This document shows, piece by piece, positions 24,988 through 34,325 of a stretch of 64,000 nt of DNA. Every line of letters begins with the position of its first letter. Positions within the stretch are counted from its first letter, which is position 1. Source of the stretch: Niastella koreensis GR20-10 (GTDB lineage: Bacteria; Bacteroidota; Bacteroidia; Chitinophagales; Chitinophagaceae); the NCBI RefSeq assembly GCF_000246855.1, contig NC_016609.1, positions 7,824,744-7,888,743 on the forward strand. Reading direction: 5' to 3'. The position numbers and the translations under genes are program-made. The notes under the pieces were generated by a model that did no database searches, had not been told where the DNA came from, and saw only the letters and a list, made by a program, of their open reading frames with translations.

Positions 24988-25899
24988 TTATGCAACCAAT
25001 GCCGCAGCACCGAATACACCAGCACTATCGCCCAAACTGGGTTTTAGTATCTGTACATCAACCCGGTTATTGAAAATAAATTTATGCAGTGATTCTACCC
25101 CGGCGGTGTAAATGCTGTCGATATTGCCAACCCCGCCACCCACTACAATCACATCGGGATCGAGCAGATTGGTAATTACCGATACCGCTTTTCCAAAGAA
25201 ATGATTCAACCGGTCGATGGTTTTAATGGCAGCAGGATCATTACCCTGCAGGGCATGATTCAATATATCTTTTAAAGAAAGCATGGAACCGGTGACACTT
25301 TTATAATATCGTTGTAACCCGGGGCCTGATAACACGGTTTCCACACAACCGGTTTTTCCACAATAGCAGGGACCGCCGGATTCGTCGAGGAAATTATGGC
25401 CCCATTCGCCGGCAATACCATGTTTGCCATTCCACACGTGTCCGTTCACAACAATACCGCCGCCTACACCGGTGCCCATTATTATGCCGAACACCATTTG
25501 TGCATCGGGTGCTTTTTCTTTCACCACACCCCAGTGGGTTTCGGCTAAAGCAAAACAGTTGGCGTCGTTGGCCAGCACACAGGGAATTCCCAGTTTTTCT
25601 TCCAGGTCTTTTTTGAGGGGTTGTCCGTTCAGGGCCGTGCTATTGCAATTTTTCATGGTTTGCAATATAGGGTCAAGCACGCCCGGCGTACCCAGCCCAA
25701 TGCGGGCAGGCTGCAGGCCTGATTGCTTTTTCATTGTTTGAACCAGGCTCTCAATCTGGCCAATGATGTGTTCGTATCCCTTGTATCCTTCTGTGTCGAT
25801 CCGGGTGCGTAAAATGGGTTGCGGATTATCTAACGATGGAACTATGGCACCTTCTATTTTGGTTCCTCCCAGGTCGATACCCCAAAGTGGTTGCGTCAT
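24988..25899 (-). CDS. ROK-family sugar kinase
   Basis: 303 aa. N-terminal phosphate-binding loop WGIDLGGTKIEGAIV, catalytic region ANDANCFALAETHWG, second phosphate motif GIIMGTGVGGGIVVNG, and the ROK zinc motif GEWGHNFLDESGGPCYCGKTGCVET (the CxCGxxGCxE pattern is complete). Sugar specificity cannot be read from the sequence; glucokinase, fructokinase and N-acetylhexosamine kinase are all possible. The gene follows kdsB by 27 bp on the same strand and is very probably co-transcribed with it. The nearby GH32 gene makes a fructokinase role tempting but unproven. Confidence 0.92.
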   Translation of the reverse strand: MTQPLWGIDLGGTKIEGAIVPSLDNPQPILRTRIDTEGYKGYEHIIGQIESLVQTMKKQSGLQPARIGLGTPGVLDPILQTMKNCNSTALNGQPLKKDLEEKLGIPCVLANDANCFALAETHWGVVKEKAPDAQMVFGIIMGTGVGGGIVVNGHVWNGKHGIAGEWGHNFLDESGGPCYCGKTGCVETVLSGPGLQRYYKSVTGSMLSLKDILNHALQGNDPAAIKTIDRLNHFFGKAVSVITNLLDPDVIVVGGGVGNIDSIYTAGVESLHKFIFNNRVDVQILKPSLGDSAGVFGAAALVA

Positions 25900-25926
25900 G
25901 GTGTTGGTTGTTTATTTCGGCAATCG

Positions 25927-26652
25927 TTATAAAAGCTTAGCTGCTCTTTCCAGGTCCTCGGGCGTGTCAATTTCAACACCCATATATTCTGTTACTACCA
26001 TTTTTAATGGTACGCCGTTTTCGAGGTAACGGAGGCATTCAATTTTTTCAGCAGCTTCCAATGGGGTCATGGGCCAGGTGGTAAAGCTCATGAGGGCATC
26101 TTTGCGGAAAGCGTATACCCCAATATGTTCATAATAGATGGGCTTCGCTTCGTTATTGCGCGGATAGGGAATTATGCTTCTGCTAAAGAAAAGCGAGTTC
26201 ATATGTTTATCAACCGCTACTTTCACATAATTGGGATCGGCAATAAACTGCGGTTCTTTCAACACCTGCATCAGGGATGCTACCTGCACGTTCTCTCCTG
26301 CGGCGCCTTCAAAAACCTGCAATAATTTCTGTAACGGTTCTTTTTTTACAAAAGGTTCATCGCCCTGCACATTTACTACGATATCAGTTTCAATATCGGC
26401 CACCGCTTCGGCAATGCGGTCGCTGCCACTTTCATGTTGCTGACGGCTCATACATGCTCTGCCGCCGTTTGAAATAATTTCATTATAAATAATATCACTA
26501 TCTGTTACCACCCATACTTCATCAAATAAACCTGTGGCCACGGTATTATCATAGGTATGCCGAATAACAGTTTTGGTTCCCAGCAGCTGCATCAATTTGG
26601 CAGGAAACCGGGTTGCCGCATAGCGGGCCGGGATCATTGCAATTTTTTTCAT
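25927..26652 (-). CDS. kdsB: 3-deoxy-manno-octulosonate cytidylyltransferase (CMP-Kdo synthetase)
   Basis: KdsB activates Kdo with CTP for lipid A-core assembly in the cytoplasm. 241 aa: MIPARYAATRFPAKLMQ at the N-terminus, VVTDSDII, MSRQQHESGSDRIAEAV, VVNVQGDEPFV, YYEHIGVYAFRKDALM and LEAAEKIECLRYLENG are all KdsB blocks. It heads a two-gene unit with the ROK kinase and diverges from the ATP-grasp gene. Confidence 0.95.
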   Translation of the reverse strand: MKKIAMIPARYAATRFPAKLMQLLGTKTVIRHTYDNTVATGLFDEVWVVTDSDIIYNEIISNGGRACMSRQQHESGSDRIAEAVADIETDIVVNVQGDEPFVKKEPLQKLLQVFEGAAGENVQVASLMQVLKEPQFIADPNYVKVAVDKHMNSLFFSRSIIPYPRNNEAKPIYYEHIGVYAFRKDALMSFTTWPMTPLEAAEKIECLRYLENGVPLKMVVTEYMGVEIDTPEDLERAAKLL

Positions 26653-26781
26653 CGGGATAAAGATAAGAAAAGCCGACTTGAATGCGGGATAAACGCAGTC
26701 ATTTCATTATATTTGGATAGAACGCATTTTTCCCACCAGCGATTTGCCTGCCAGCATTTAACGACACCAAAACTAATCTGT

Positions 26782-28230
26782 ATGCAAGCTACCGAATTGC
26801 TAAGAACGTACTATGTCGATACCAATACCTGGGATGAAATGTACAGGGATTCCTCTGTACGGGAACAGTACCAGCGGGTGGTGGCCTTTATGCAGCAGCT
26901 CGACCAGGATGAGCTAAACAAAAAAGAAGAACTGGCCAAAAGACTGTTCATGAGCCAGGGAATTACGTTCACCGTTTACAACAGCGGTGAAGGCATTGAA
27001 AAGATCTTTCCATTCGACATTATTCCCCGTATTATTACCGCCTCAGAATGGGACCACATTGAAAAGGGCATCAAACAACGGCTAAAAGCGCTAAACTTTT
27101 TTTTAAAAGATGTTTACCACAAACAGTTTATCTTAAAAGATGGGGTAGTACCCATTGACATGGTATATAGCTGCCCGCATTATTTGCGTGACATGTATAA
27201 CCTGCCGGTGCCTTACGATCTGTATGTGCATATAGCAGGTATTGATCTTATTCGTAATAACGACGGCTCGTTTTATATTCTGGAAGATAACCTTCGAACG
27301 CCTAGCGGGGTAAGTTATATGCTGGAGAACCGGGAGATCACCAAACGCCTTTTCCCCGATCTGTTGCCACAGAACAACGTGCGAAGTGTTATGGAATATC
27401 CTAATATTTTACATAAGAACCTGGTATCACTATCGCCCCGGCAAATAGCCAATCCCACCATTGTATTATTAACGCCCGGTATTTATAATTCAGCCTATTT
27501 TGAACACACCACGCTGGCCCGGTTAATGGGGGTTGAACTGGTAGAAGGCCGAGATCTGGTGGTGGATAACCACCGCGTATACATGAAAACCACTTTTGGC
27601 CTGCAGCAGGTGGATGTTATTTACCGGCGGGTTGATGATGAGTTTCTTGACCCGCTGACCTTTAATCCAAACAGCGTACTGGGTATATCAGGAATAATGA
27701 GCGCCTACCGGAAAGGAAATGTAGCCATTGTAAATGCAGTTGGTAATGGCGTGGCCGATGACAAGGCTATTTATTGTTATGTGCCCGATATGATCCGCTA
27801 TTACCTGAACGAAGAACCCATATTAAAAAATGTACCCACTTACCGGTTAGATGATCCCGAACACCGGGAACACGTTTTCAACAACCTCGCCAGCATGGTG
27901 GTAAAGAAAACCAATGGCAGCGGTGGTTATGGGATGTTAATGGGCAATACCGCCAGTGAAGAAGAAATAGTGGAATACTGTGCGGCTGTTAAAAAAGATC
28001 CACGCCAGTTTATTGCGCAGCCAATTATCAGTTTATCCTCAGCGCCCTGTTATATGCAGGGAAAATTGCAACCCCGCCGGGTTGACCTTAGGCCCTATGC
28101 CCTGTGCGGACCCGATGGTATTGAGATTGTTCCGGGTGGTTTAACCCGCGTGGCACTGCGTGAAGGGTCGCTGGTGGTTAATTCGTCGCAGGGAGGAGGT
28201 AGTAAGGATACGTGGGTGTTAGCAGGTTAA
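26782..28230 (+). CDS. Circularly permuted ATP-grasp family protein (DUF404/407 type)
   Basis: The start at 26782 (MQATELLRTYYVDTNTWDEM) is chosen because the longer frame overlaps kdsB on the other strand and its translation looks like a shadow. 482 aa: NFFLKDVYHKQFILKDGVVP, VPYDLYVHIAGIDLIRNNDGSFYILEDNLRTPSGVSYMLENR, GIMSAYRKGNVAIVNAVGNGVADDKAIYCYVPDMIRYYL and KTNGSGGYGMLMG are typical of the circularly permuted ATP-grasp family. These are predicted ATP-dependent peptide-bond (amidoligase-like) enzymes. It is followed by alpha-E and transglutaminase genes, a combination noted in comparative genomics. The substrate is unknown. Confidence 0.88.
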   Translation: MQATELLRTYYVDTNTWDEMYRDSSVREQYQRVVAFMQQLDQDELNKKEELAKRLFMSQGITFTVYNSGEGIEKIFPFDIIPRIITASEWDHIEKGIKQRLKALNFFLKDVYHKQFILKDGVVPIDMVYSCPHYLRDMYNLPVPYDLYVHIAGIDLIRNNDGSFYILEDNLRTPSGVSYMLENREITKRLFPDLLPQNNVRSVMEYPNILHKNLVSLSPRQIANPTIVLLTPGIYNSAYFEHTTLARLMGVELVEGRDLVVDNHRVYMKTTFGLQQVDVIYRRVDDEFLDPLTFNPNSVLGISGIMSAYRKGNVAIVNAVGNGVADDKAIYCYVPDMIRYYLNEEPILKNVPTYRLDDPEHREHVFNNLASMVVKKTNGSGGYGMLMGNTASEEEIVEYCAAVKKDPRQFIAQPIISLSSAPCYMQGKLQPRRVDLRPYALCGPDGIEIVPGGLTRVALREGSLVVNSSQGGGSKDTWVLAG

Positions 28231-28297
28231 TTAGCAAATTAGAAAATGTGAAAATGGAATACACCACTGCGCGGCGTGCTTCGTCGCGGCCGGAAAA

Positions 28298-28345
28298 CGG
28301 GTAACCGGCACCCTGTAACCTGCAACTTGTAACCTGAAACAGCTA
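28298..28345. repeat. Word-repeat element (GTAACC/CTTGTAAC type)
   Basis: GTAACCTGCAACTTGTAACC with flanking ACCGGCACCCT resembles, in reverse orientation, the element at 42357-42420. It sits between the ATP-grasp and alpha-E genes. Confidence 0.5.
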
Positions 28346-28392
28346 AACAGGATCACAAATCATACACTTCAAATTATAAACAGGTTTTTTAG

Positions 28393-29328
28393 ATGCTAAG
28401 TAGAGTCGCCGATAGTTTATACTGGATGAGCCGCTATATGGAGCGCAGCGATGGTATTTTGCGAATGCTGAAGGTTAACTATATGTATTCGCAGGACAGC
28501 GTTCATGAATTTTCGTGGAAGCCTGTTTTGCGCCTGTTCACCTATTTGGAAGAAGCAGAAGCCAAAAAGCTGGAAACAAACCCACGCGGTATTTTGCAGT
28601 TCATAGTAGCCGACAAAAGCAATCCAAACGCCATTGTAAATATTGTAACCCGTGCACGTGAAAATGCCCGTAGCGTGCAGGATCACATTACTAAAGAACT
28701 GTGGCAATGTTTGAATGATTATTATCATACCACCAAGGAAGACTGGCTGCCTAACTGGCTGCAGAAAGATGATCCTATTACCATCCTGGATGTGTTGATA
28801 AAACAGGGATTGTTATATTATGGAACGGCCGATATAACCATGTCGCGGGGCGAAGGCTATTCCTTTATGAACATTGGCAAATTTCTGGAACGCGCTATTT
28901 TATCGGTAGACCTGCTCAATGTGCGTTTCCTGAATAACCGGTTTGATGAAGACACTGCAGCCGATGCCCCTTACTGGAAGTACCTGTTATTATCCATAGC
29001 AGGGTATGAACTCTACCTCAAAACATACAGGTCGGGTTTTGATGGCCGCAATGTGGTGGAACAGGTAGTGCTGAACAATCATTTTCCCCGTTCTGTTATC
29101 TACTCCATAACCCGGTTGCAACGGTACTTCGACCGCCTGAAGCAGGAAGGCCAGGTAAATAATTACCAGCAGCTCGATTTTATGATCGGCAAACTGCTTA
29201 GCAAGGTGCGGTATTCAACGGCAGATACCATTATCAGCCAGGATCTTCACCAGTATTTGAGCGACATTAAAATTGACCTGTACGCCATTGCCAATGCCCT
29301 GAACCAGTGTTGTTTTGCGTATACTTAA
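28393..29328 (+). CDS. Alpha-E domain protein (DUF403)
   Basis: 311 aa, almost all helical. The N-terminus LSRVADSLYWMSRYMERSDGILRMLKVNY and FMNIGKFLERAILSVDLL, then FPRSVIYSITRLQRYFDRL, are standard DUF403/alpha-E blocks. Its role is unknown, but it nearly always sits beside the circularly permuted ATP-grasp gene, as here (162 bp downstream), and before a transglutaminase-like protease, suggesting a shared peptide-synthesis or peptide-tagging pathway (inference from published domain context). Confidence 0.88.
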   Translation: MLSRVADSLYWMSRYMERSDGILRMLKVNYMYSQDSVHEFSWKPVLRLFTYLEEAEAKKLETNPRGILQFIVADKSNPNAIVNIVTRARENARSVQDHITKELWQCLNDYYHTTKEDWLPNWLQKDDPITILDVLIKQGLLYYGTADITMSRGEGYSFMNIGKFLERAILSVDLLNVRFLNNRFDEDTAADAPYWKYLLLSIAGYELYLKTYRSGFDGRNVVEQVVLNNHFPRSVIYSITRLQRYFDRLKQEGQVNNYQQLDFMIGKLLSKVRYSTADTIISQDLHQYLSDIKIDLYAIANALNQCCFAYT

Positions 29329-29346
29329 AACCAGTATCCAATTTCG

Positions 29347-29354
29347 TATTTTTG
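29347..29354 (+). promoter_or_regulatory. Possible internal -7 box before the transglutaminase gene
   Basis: TATTTTTG fits TAnnTTTG and ends 6 bp before the start at 29361, so a second, nearly leaderless transcript is possible in addition to read-through from the alpha-E gene. Confidence 0.3.
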
Positions 29355-29360
29355 CCAACC

Positions 29361-30326
29361 ATGCCACAATTCAAAATTCATCACGTTACCAGGTATACGT
29401 ACGAGGTTCCGGTTCGCGAGAGTGCCAACCAGATCATTTTGTTCCCTGTAAAAGATGAGTACCAGACAGTACTAAAACAGGATCTTTTCATTACCGGTGA
29501 GCCGGTGGTGGATATTTATAAAGATTATTATGGCAACGAAGTGGGCTCTTTTACATTTGCCGATGCCCATACCGAGCTGAAAATCGATTCAAAAATTGAA
29601 GTGGTTACCAAAGCAAGACCATTGCCTGTAGATTCAACCCCAAAAGAAGAACAATGGGATAGTTTACAGGCAGTAAAATACCAGGTGCCATTTATTGATT
29701 TTCTGAAACAGGAATCCTGTGAGGCGGTGGATGAAATAAAGCGCGATACCCATGTGGGCCAATACCTGCAGGTTACCCCGTTGACAGCCGCTCAAAAACT
29801 GAATGAATATGTTTTCCGGCAATTTCAATATATAAAAGGAGTTACCAGTGTTGAAACTACTCCCGATGAGATCTGGAAACTAAAAGCCGGTGTTTGCCAG
29901 GATTTTGCCCATATTTTATTGGTTATGCTCCGCATGACCGGCATTCCTGCCCGCTATGTAAGCGGCTATGTTTGTCCAAACCGCAATGGAATGCGGGGCG
30001 AAGGCGCCACTCATGCCTGGGTAGAGTCCTATATTCCCAATTATGGCTGGCTGGGTTTGGACCCTACCAATAATTGCTTTGTAAACGACCTGCATGTTCG
30101 CCTGGCCGTAGGCCGAAACTTCAGCGATTGTTCCCCCGTAAAAGGAACTTATAAAGGCACCAGCAATCATAATCTCGAAGTAGGTGTATCGGTAAGTTAT
30201 GAAGACGGCCATATCAACGATGACCAGGGTACTATTTTAACTGTTCAACCCAGTACAAATGGGGAGCAGAAGGGAGATGAGAACTCTTATAGACGCTATA
30301 TGGAAATGATTCAGCAGCAACAATGA
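29361..30326 (+). CDS. Transglutaminase-like cysteine protease family protein
   Basis: The start at 29361 (MPQFKIHHVTRYTYEVPVRES) matches the usual beginning of this family; the earlier in-frame start overlaps the alpha-E gene. 321 aa: the bacterial transglutaminase N-terminal domain (residues 1-90) and then the papain-like core with the complete triad C179 (AGVCQDFAHI), H218 (THAWVES) and D234 (LGLDPTNN). No signal peptide, so it is probably cytoplasmic. It is the third gene of the ATP-grasp/alpha-E module, 32 bp after its neighbour, and may cleave the product made by the ATP-grasp ligase. Confidence 0.9.
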   Translation: MPQFKIHHVTRYTYEVPVRESANQIILFPVKDEYQTVLKQDLFITGEPVVDIYKDYYGNEVGSFTFADAHTELKIDSKIEVVTKARPLPVDSTPKEEQWDSLQAVKYQVPFIDFLKQESCEAVDEIKRDTHVGQYLQVTPLTAAQKLNEYVFRQFQYIKGVTSVETTPDEIWKLKAGVCQDFAHILLVMLRMTGIPARYVSGYVCPNRNGMRGEGATHAWVESYIPNYGWLGLDPTNNCFVNDLHVRLAVGRNFSDCSPVKGTYKGTSNHNLEVGVSVSYEDGHINDDQGTILTVQPSTNGEQKGDENSYRRYMEMIQQQQ

Positions 30327-30328
30327 CG

Positions 30329-30424
30329 GTTTATAGTTTGAGGTTTGTGGTTGCCTGAAATTCGAGCTGTACGACTAATATAAACATGCTGCATTAGAAG
30401 AACTACAAACCATAAACTACAAAC
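30329..30424. repeat. Inverted word-repeat hairpin between convergent genes
   Basis: GTTTATAGTTTGAGGTTTGT (from 30329) is largely complementary to AACTACAAACCATAAACTAC (from 30401). It begins 3 bp after the transglutaminase stop and ends 3 bp before the convergent desaturase stop. Confidence 0.55.
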
Positions 30425-30426
30425 AT

Positions 30427-31245
30427 CTAGTAATCAGTCTTGATATTTTTATTGAACGGAAGCTTCAACTGATAAGATAAACTCTCATCCGGCTTACCCT
30501 CCAACACATCCAACCCATATTGCAATTGATTGGGATCAGTGTAGGCAAAGGTGCCAAAGAGGCGGTCCCACAAAGAAAAGATGTTGGCGTAATTGGTATC
30601 GGTGAACGGGCGTTTGTAATGGTGATGCACCTTGTGCATATTGGGCGAAACGAAGATCCAGCTGATAGGTTTATCCAGCCAGAGCGGCACCCTGATATTG
30701 GCGTGATTGAAGTGCGTGAAAATAGCCGACACACTCCGGTACAGGAAATACATACCAATAGAAAGCCCCATTGCATATACGCCTATAATGGTAAAACATT
30801 CCCGCCAGATCCATTCACCGGGGTGGTGCCGGGTACCGGTGGTAACATCAACCTTGGTATCGCTGTGGTGGATCATATGAAACTTCCACATGAATTTTAT
30901 TTTGTGCATCAGGAAATGCGGGGCATACTGCGCAAAGAAATCCATAAACAGCAAACCGATAATTATATTAGCCCATAATGGCAGGTTGAACAAATACAGT
31001 AAGCCAAAATGATGGCTGGTAACCCATCTGCAGGCCAGAATGGTGATGGAGCCTAAGAGAATATTCAGAATAACCGTGGTGGTAAGGAAAACCAGGTTTA
31101 CACCGGCATGTTTGTACCGTTTCCAGGAGAATTTAAACAGGGGGTAATAGCCTTCAATCAGCCAGAAGAAGATCATTCCGCCCAGCAAAATGGCCATTCG
31201 TTGCCAGGAGGCAATATTCTCCCAAAAGTTCATAAAAGCTTCCAT
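30427..31245 (-). CDS. Sterol desaturase / fatty acid hydroxylase family membrane enzyme
   Basis: 272 aa with four or five membrane segments (MAILLGGMIFFWLIEGYY, VNLVFLTTTVILNILLGSITILA, WANIIIGLLFMDFFAQYA, IIGVYAMGLSIGMYFLYRSV). The di-iron His clusters of the superfamily are present: HFLMH, KFHMIHHSD, HFNHANI and HKVHHHYKRPFTDTNYAN. It hydroxylates or desaturates a lipid at the inner membrane; the substrate is not predictable. ATG codons at 31245 and 31233 are both possible starts. It stands alone. Confidence 0.88.
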   Translation of the reverse strand: MEAFMNFWENIASWQRMAILLGGMIFFWLIEGYYPLFKFSWKRYKHAGVNLVFLTTTVILNILLGSITILACRWVTSHHFGLLYLFNLPLWANIIIGLLFMDFFAQYAPHFLMHKIKFMWKFHMIHHSDTKVDVTTGTRHHPGEWIWRECFTIIGVYAMGLSIGMYFLYRSVSAIFTHFNHANIRVPLWLDKPISWIFVSPNMHKVHHHYKRPFTDTNYANIFSLWDRLFGTFAYTDPNQLQYGLDVLEGKPDESLSYQLKLPFNKNIKTDY

Positions 31246-31344
31246 GGAGCAAATCGTTTACCCATAATTTACGAATAAAATTCCGGTTCGCCCAGTTTAC
31301 GGGTTGGATGCATCAGATATAAAATTTTGCAATAGCAACAATTA

Positions 31345-31380
31345 AAATAAAAAATGCCGACGTTATTGCCGGCATTTTGT
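31345..31380 (-). terminator. Terminator after dnaN
   Basis: Arms AAAATGCCG (31351-31359) and CGGCATTTT (31370-31378); on the minus strand the stem is followed by an A/T-rich tail with six T. Confidence 0.75.
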
Positions 31381-31411
31381 TTATGAAAAACAAGATATAT
31401 AAAAATAGCGA

Positions 31412-32527
31412 TCAGGTGTTCAGCATTAATGGCATTACCAGCATCATCAGTTCTTCATTTTCATCCTGCTCGCCGGGGCGGATGATACCAGCTTTGGTAG
31501 AAGTAGATAATTCAACTGTTACTTCATCAGTATCGGTAGCGCTGAGCATTTCGATCAGGAATTTGGCATTGAATGCAATTTGCAGATCTTCTCCATTGTA
31601 CTGACATTTCATGCGCTCATTACCCTCAAAGGAGAAATCGATATCCTGCGCTGTCAGCTGCAACTGGCTGCCGCTGATGCTTAATACGACCTGGTTGGTG
31701 CTTTTATTACTGAAAATACCCACGCGGCGTAAAGCGCCCTGGAAATCGGTGCGGTTTACAGTGAGTTTATATGGATTATCTGTAGGAATTACTACTTTAT
31801 AATCAGGGAAACGGGCATCGATGAGGCGGCAGCTTAACTGTGTGGTGCCATGAATAACAAACAGGTGATTGCTGTTATAGCTAACAGTGAGCTCATCATC
31901 ATTCACCGGCATGGCGCCTTTCAACAGCGTAAGCGGTTTTTTAGGCACGATGAGCGAATCAGTTTTAGGACAGCTAACATCGGTGCGTTTGTAACGAACC
32001 AGGCGGTGTGCATCGGTAGCTACAAACTGCAAACCTTCTTTATTCATTTCAAAGAAAACCCCTGTCATAGCCGGGCGCAGATCATCGTTACTAACAGCGA
32101 ACAATGTTTTGTTGATGGCAGTAACCAGGGCCGCCGAGGCAATGGTGAAAGAATTGGTGTCATCAGCCACAGGATCCTTGGGGAAGTTATCGGGATTTTC
32201 ACCCATCACTTTATACTTACCATTATCGCTGGTTATTTCAACCGCGTAATTTTTGTCGATATTAAAAGTGAGCGGTTGCTCTGGAATGTTCTTTAAAGAA
32301 TCCATCAGTATTTTAGCCGGGATACAAACGCGGCCGGTGTCTTTGGCTTCCACCTCCAGCTGAATTTTCATTACCGTTTCCAGATCGGTTGCCACCACCG
32401 ACAGTTGATTTTTTTGTACATCAAACAAAAAATCTTCCAGGATCGGCAGTACAGTATTGGCATTTATCACCCCGCTAATCTGTTGTAATTGTTTCAATAA
32501 AGCCGAAGATGAAACGATAAACTTCAT
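31412..32527 (-). CDS. dnaN: DNA polymerase III beta subunit (sliding clamp)
   Basis: 371 aa with the three-domain clamp pattern: MKFIVSSSALLKQLQQISGVINANTVLPILEDFLFDV, then PDNFPKDPV with INKTLFAVSNDDLRPAMTGVFFEM, FVATDAHRLVRYKR, and the C-terminal LVMPLMLNT. It encircles DNA and tethers polymerase. Here it stands alone without dnaA or recF; separation of dnaN from dnaA is common in Bacteroidota. It lies 20 kb from the candidate oriC in this window. Confidence 0.97.
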   Translation of the reverse strand: MKFIVSSSALLKQLQQISGVINANTVLPILEDFLFDVQKNQLSVVATDLETVMKIQLEVEAKDTGRVCIPAKILMDSLKNIPEQPLTFNIDKNYAVEITSDNGKYKVMGENPDNFPKDPVADDTNSFTIASAALVTAINKTLFAVSNDDLRPAMTGVFFEMNKEGLQFVATDAHRLVRYKRTDVSCPKTDSLIVPKKPLTLLKGAMPVNDDELTVSYNSNHLFVIHGTTQLSCRLIDARFPDYKVVIPTDNPYKLTVNRTDFQGALRRVGIFSNKSTNQVVLSISGSQLQLTAQDIDFSFEGNERMKCQYNGEDLQIAFNAKFLIEMLSATDTDEVTVELSTSTKAGIIRPGEQDENEELMMLVMPLMLNT

Positions 32528-32931
32528 ATAACTGATTAAGATTTGAGCAAATATAGGGTTATGACTGAATAATTTACCCGGTTTTTTTAAAACACGAAAT
32601 CCACAAATATGCTATCTTGCCTGCAGCTGTGTATTCCAAACCGTAGTAACGATCAACCAGCCGTTACCCCGTTTTACCACAAAACGGGCCATTCAAAACA
32701 GTATCCGGCAGGCTTGGTTAGGTGGCTTTCCCACATAAAATTAGAAGCGGGTTTTCGTTATTGTTCGGCAAAGGCTGAACACGTATTTTAGCGTTACCCA
32801 TTGAGCATTAAGCCTTAAGCGGGTATTGGGTATTTTTCAAAACCAATGACAAAAAATTAAATAAACAGCAATTTTATTAGTCATATACTGTTTATATAAT
32901 ATTCTGATATTTAAAAACAATATAACCTTAT
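32528..32931. other. 404-bp intergenic region between divergent dnaN and the protease-partner gene
   Basis: No convincing ORF. It contains a short word-repeat (GAGCATTAAGCCTTAAGCGG, about 32804-32823) and, from 32840, a very AT-rich strip leading to the next start codon that probably holds the promoter. Confidence 0.5.
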
Positions 32932-34263
32932 ATGTTTGACAAATTATTCGGTCGTGGTAAAAAGAGCCCGGAGCAGGCGCTTCAGGCAGTTCAACCCGAT
33001 ATTCCTTTTGGCCGCTATTCCGATAATAACAAATCGGTTGAAAAAGTGCGCCGCTGGACCGATGCCGACAATCTTTTCAAACAGCAATCCTATTACGACA
33101 GCATCGCGGCATTTTTTGACTACCTCGCTGATGATAAATTAGGTAATGTTATCCTGAACCGGAATAACGAGAGTGGCACCTTTCAGGTGTACCAGGGCTC
33201 CAAGATCGTTCGGGGCGAATTTGACAAGGATAGCCTGAAAGCTGAAATTACCCTGGCGAAAATGCCCCAGGCCAGCGTACCGGTTATGCGCCGCCTGCTG
33301 GAGATGAATTTCAACCTCTATTACAGCCGGTATGCCCTGGATAATGACCGACTGTGCATGCGGTTCGACAGCGATATAAGAGCCGCCAATCCCAATAAAT
33401 TGTACTACGGGTTAAAAGAGCTGGCCATAAAAGCCGATAAACTGGATGACCTGCTGGTGCAGGAATTTGCCGCCCTGCAAACGGTAGATACTGAACACAT
33501 CATTGGTATTCCCGAATCGGAAAAAGAGGTGAAATACAATTTCATGCTCACCTGGATCAGGGAAACGCTCGACTATGCCGCCACCCTGGACGCCGATAAG
33601 TTTTCGGGTGGAATTGCCTACCTGTTATTGTCACTGGCCTTCCGCATAGATTTTTGTATTTGTCCCGATGGAAAACTGTTGAACGAGCTGGAAAAGATCG
33701 TGGAGATTTATTATCGCAAGGATGAAAAAGGCACTATCGATCGCAACCAGGGCATGATAGAAGGTTATAAGAAACTGCTCACAAAAACAAAAGAAGAGGT
33801 ATACCCGTACCTGTTCCGGTCAAAACATACATTCGCTATTGTGATGCCGCAACACCACCAAACCGTTGTAGACGCCATTAATGCGGCGGCGAATAATGTA
33901 GTGTGGTACCGCGATAACAATTACCCGCTTATTGCCAATAATGTAATGGAGTACGCGCTTACCTTCAGCCAGTATTCTTACAGTTTGCCCAAACCGCTTA
34001 CCGAACTGGTATTGCTGTTTATGCAGATCAACTACCGTGCGTATTTTGAAGCGCTTGGATTTTCCGTTCCCTATTATGATGCACAGGCCAATCAGTTTGA
34101 CCAGGAGCTCATAAACGGACGGATTCAGCAGATCGTTTCTGCCTGGCAGACGAAGTACCCCAAGCTGAATTTTAAAACGGAAAGCCTGCAGTTACAAACC
34201 CTGCTAACGTTTAACAGCAGCTTTAGTACTGAGCTCACTACGTTAAATTTCGACGCAAACTAA
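32932..34263 (+). CDS. Cytosolic protein of unknown function sharing a domain with the adjacent protease
   Basis: 443 aa with no signal peptide or membrane helix. I do not recognise the whole protein. Residues 75-180 look like a YbjN/secretion-chaperone-like alpha/beta domain (GTFQVYQGSKIVRGEF, MPQASVPVMRRLLEMNFNL, KADKLDDLLVQEF). The same order of motifs appears at the C-terminus of the protease encoded 62 bp downstream (MPTDALKIKPLYQFLLQENY, KADYYDDLLKNDF). Residues 270-430 form a second, mostly helical region (FRSKHTFAIVMPQHHQTVVDAINAAANN and onward). The shared domain and adjacency suggest that the two proteins work together, perhaps as adaptor and protease. Confidence 0.75.
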   Translation: MFDKLFGRGKKSPEQALQAVQPDIPFGRYSDNNKSVEKVRRWTDADNLFKQQSYYDSIAAFFDYLADDKLGNVILNRNNESGTFQVYQGSKIVRGEFDKDSLKAEITLAKMPQASVPVMRRLLEMNFNLYYSRYALDNDRLCMRFDSDIRAANPNKLYYGLKELAIKADKLDDLLVQEFAALQTVDTEHIIGIPESEKEVKYNFMLTWIRETLDYAATLDADKFSGGIAYLLLSLAFRIDFCICPDGKLLNELEKIVEIYYRKDEKGTIDRNQGMIEGYKKLLTKTKEEVYPYLFRSKHTFAIVMPQHHQTVVDAINAAANNVVWYRDNNYPLIANNVMEYALTFSQYSYSLPKPLTELVLLFMQINYRAYFEALGFSVPYYDAQANQFDQELINGRIQQIVSAWQTKYPKLNFKTESLQLQTLLTFNSSFSTELTTLNFDAN

Positions 34264-34325
34264 TTACATAAACCAACAGGTACCACCCCGGTGGTGACTG
34301 CCTGCTGGTGCAAAATATTTAATCA

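Noticed and set aside
26557-26781. N-terminal extension of the ATP-grasp protein
   Set aside because: It overlaps kdsB on the opposite strand and translates to unrelated sequence; the family start at 26782 fits better.
28654-28669. GCACGTGAAAA as a further parS-like site
   Set aside because: Only one half matches; it lies in a coding sequence and lacks the palindrome.
32609-32791. 60-codon + frame upstream of the protease-partner gene
   Set aside because: No recognisable pattern and no sign of translation; probably chance.
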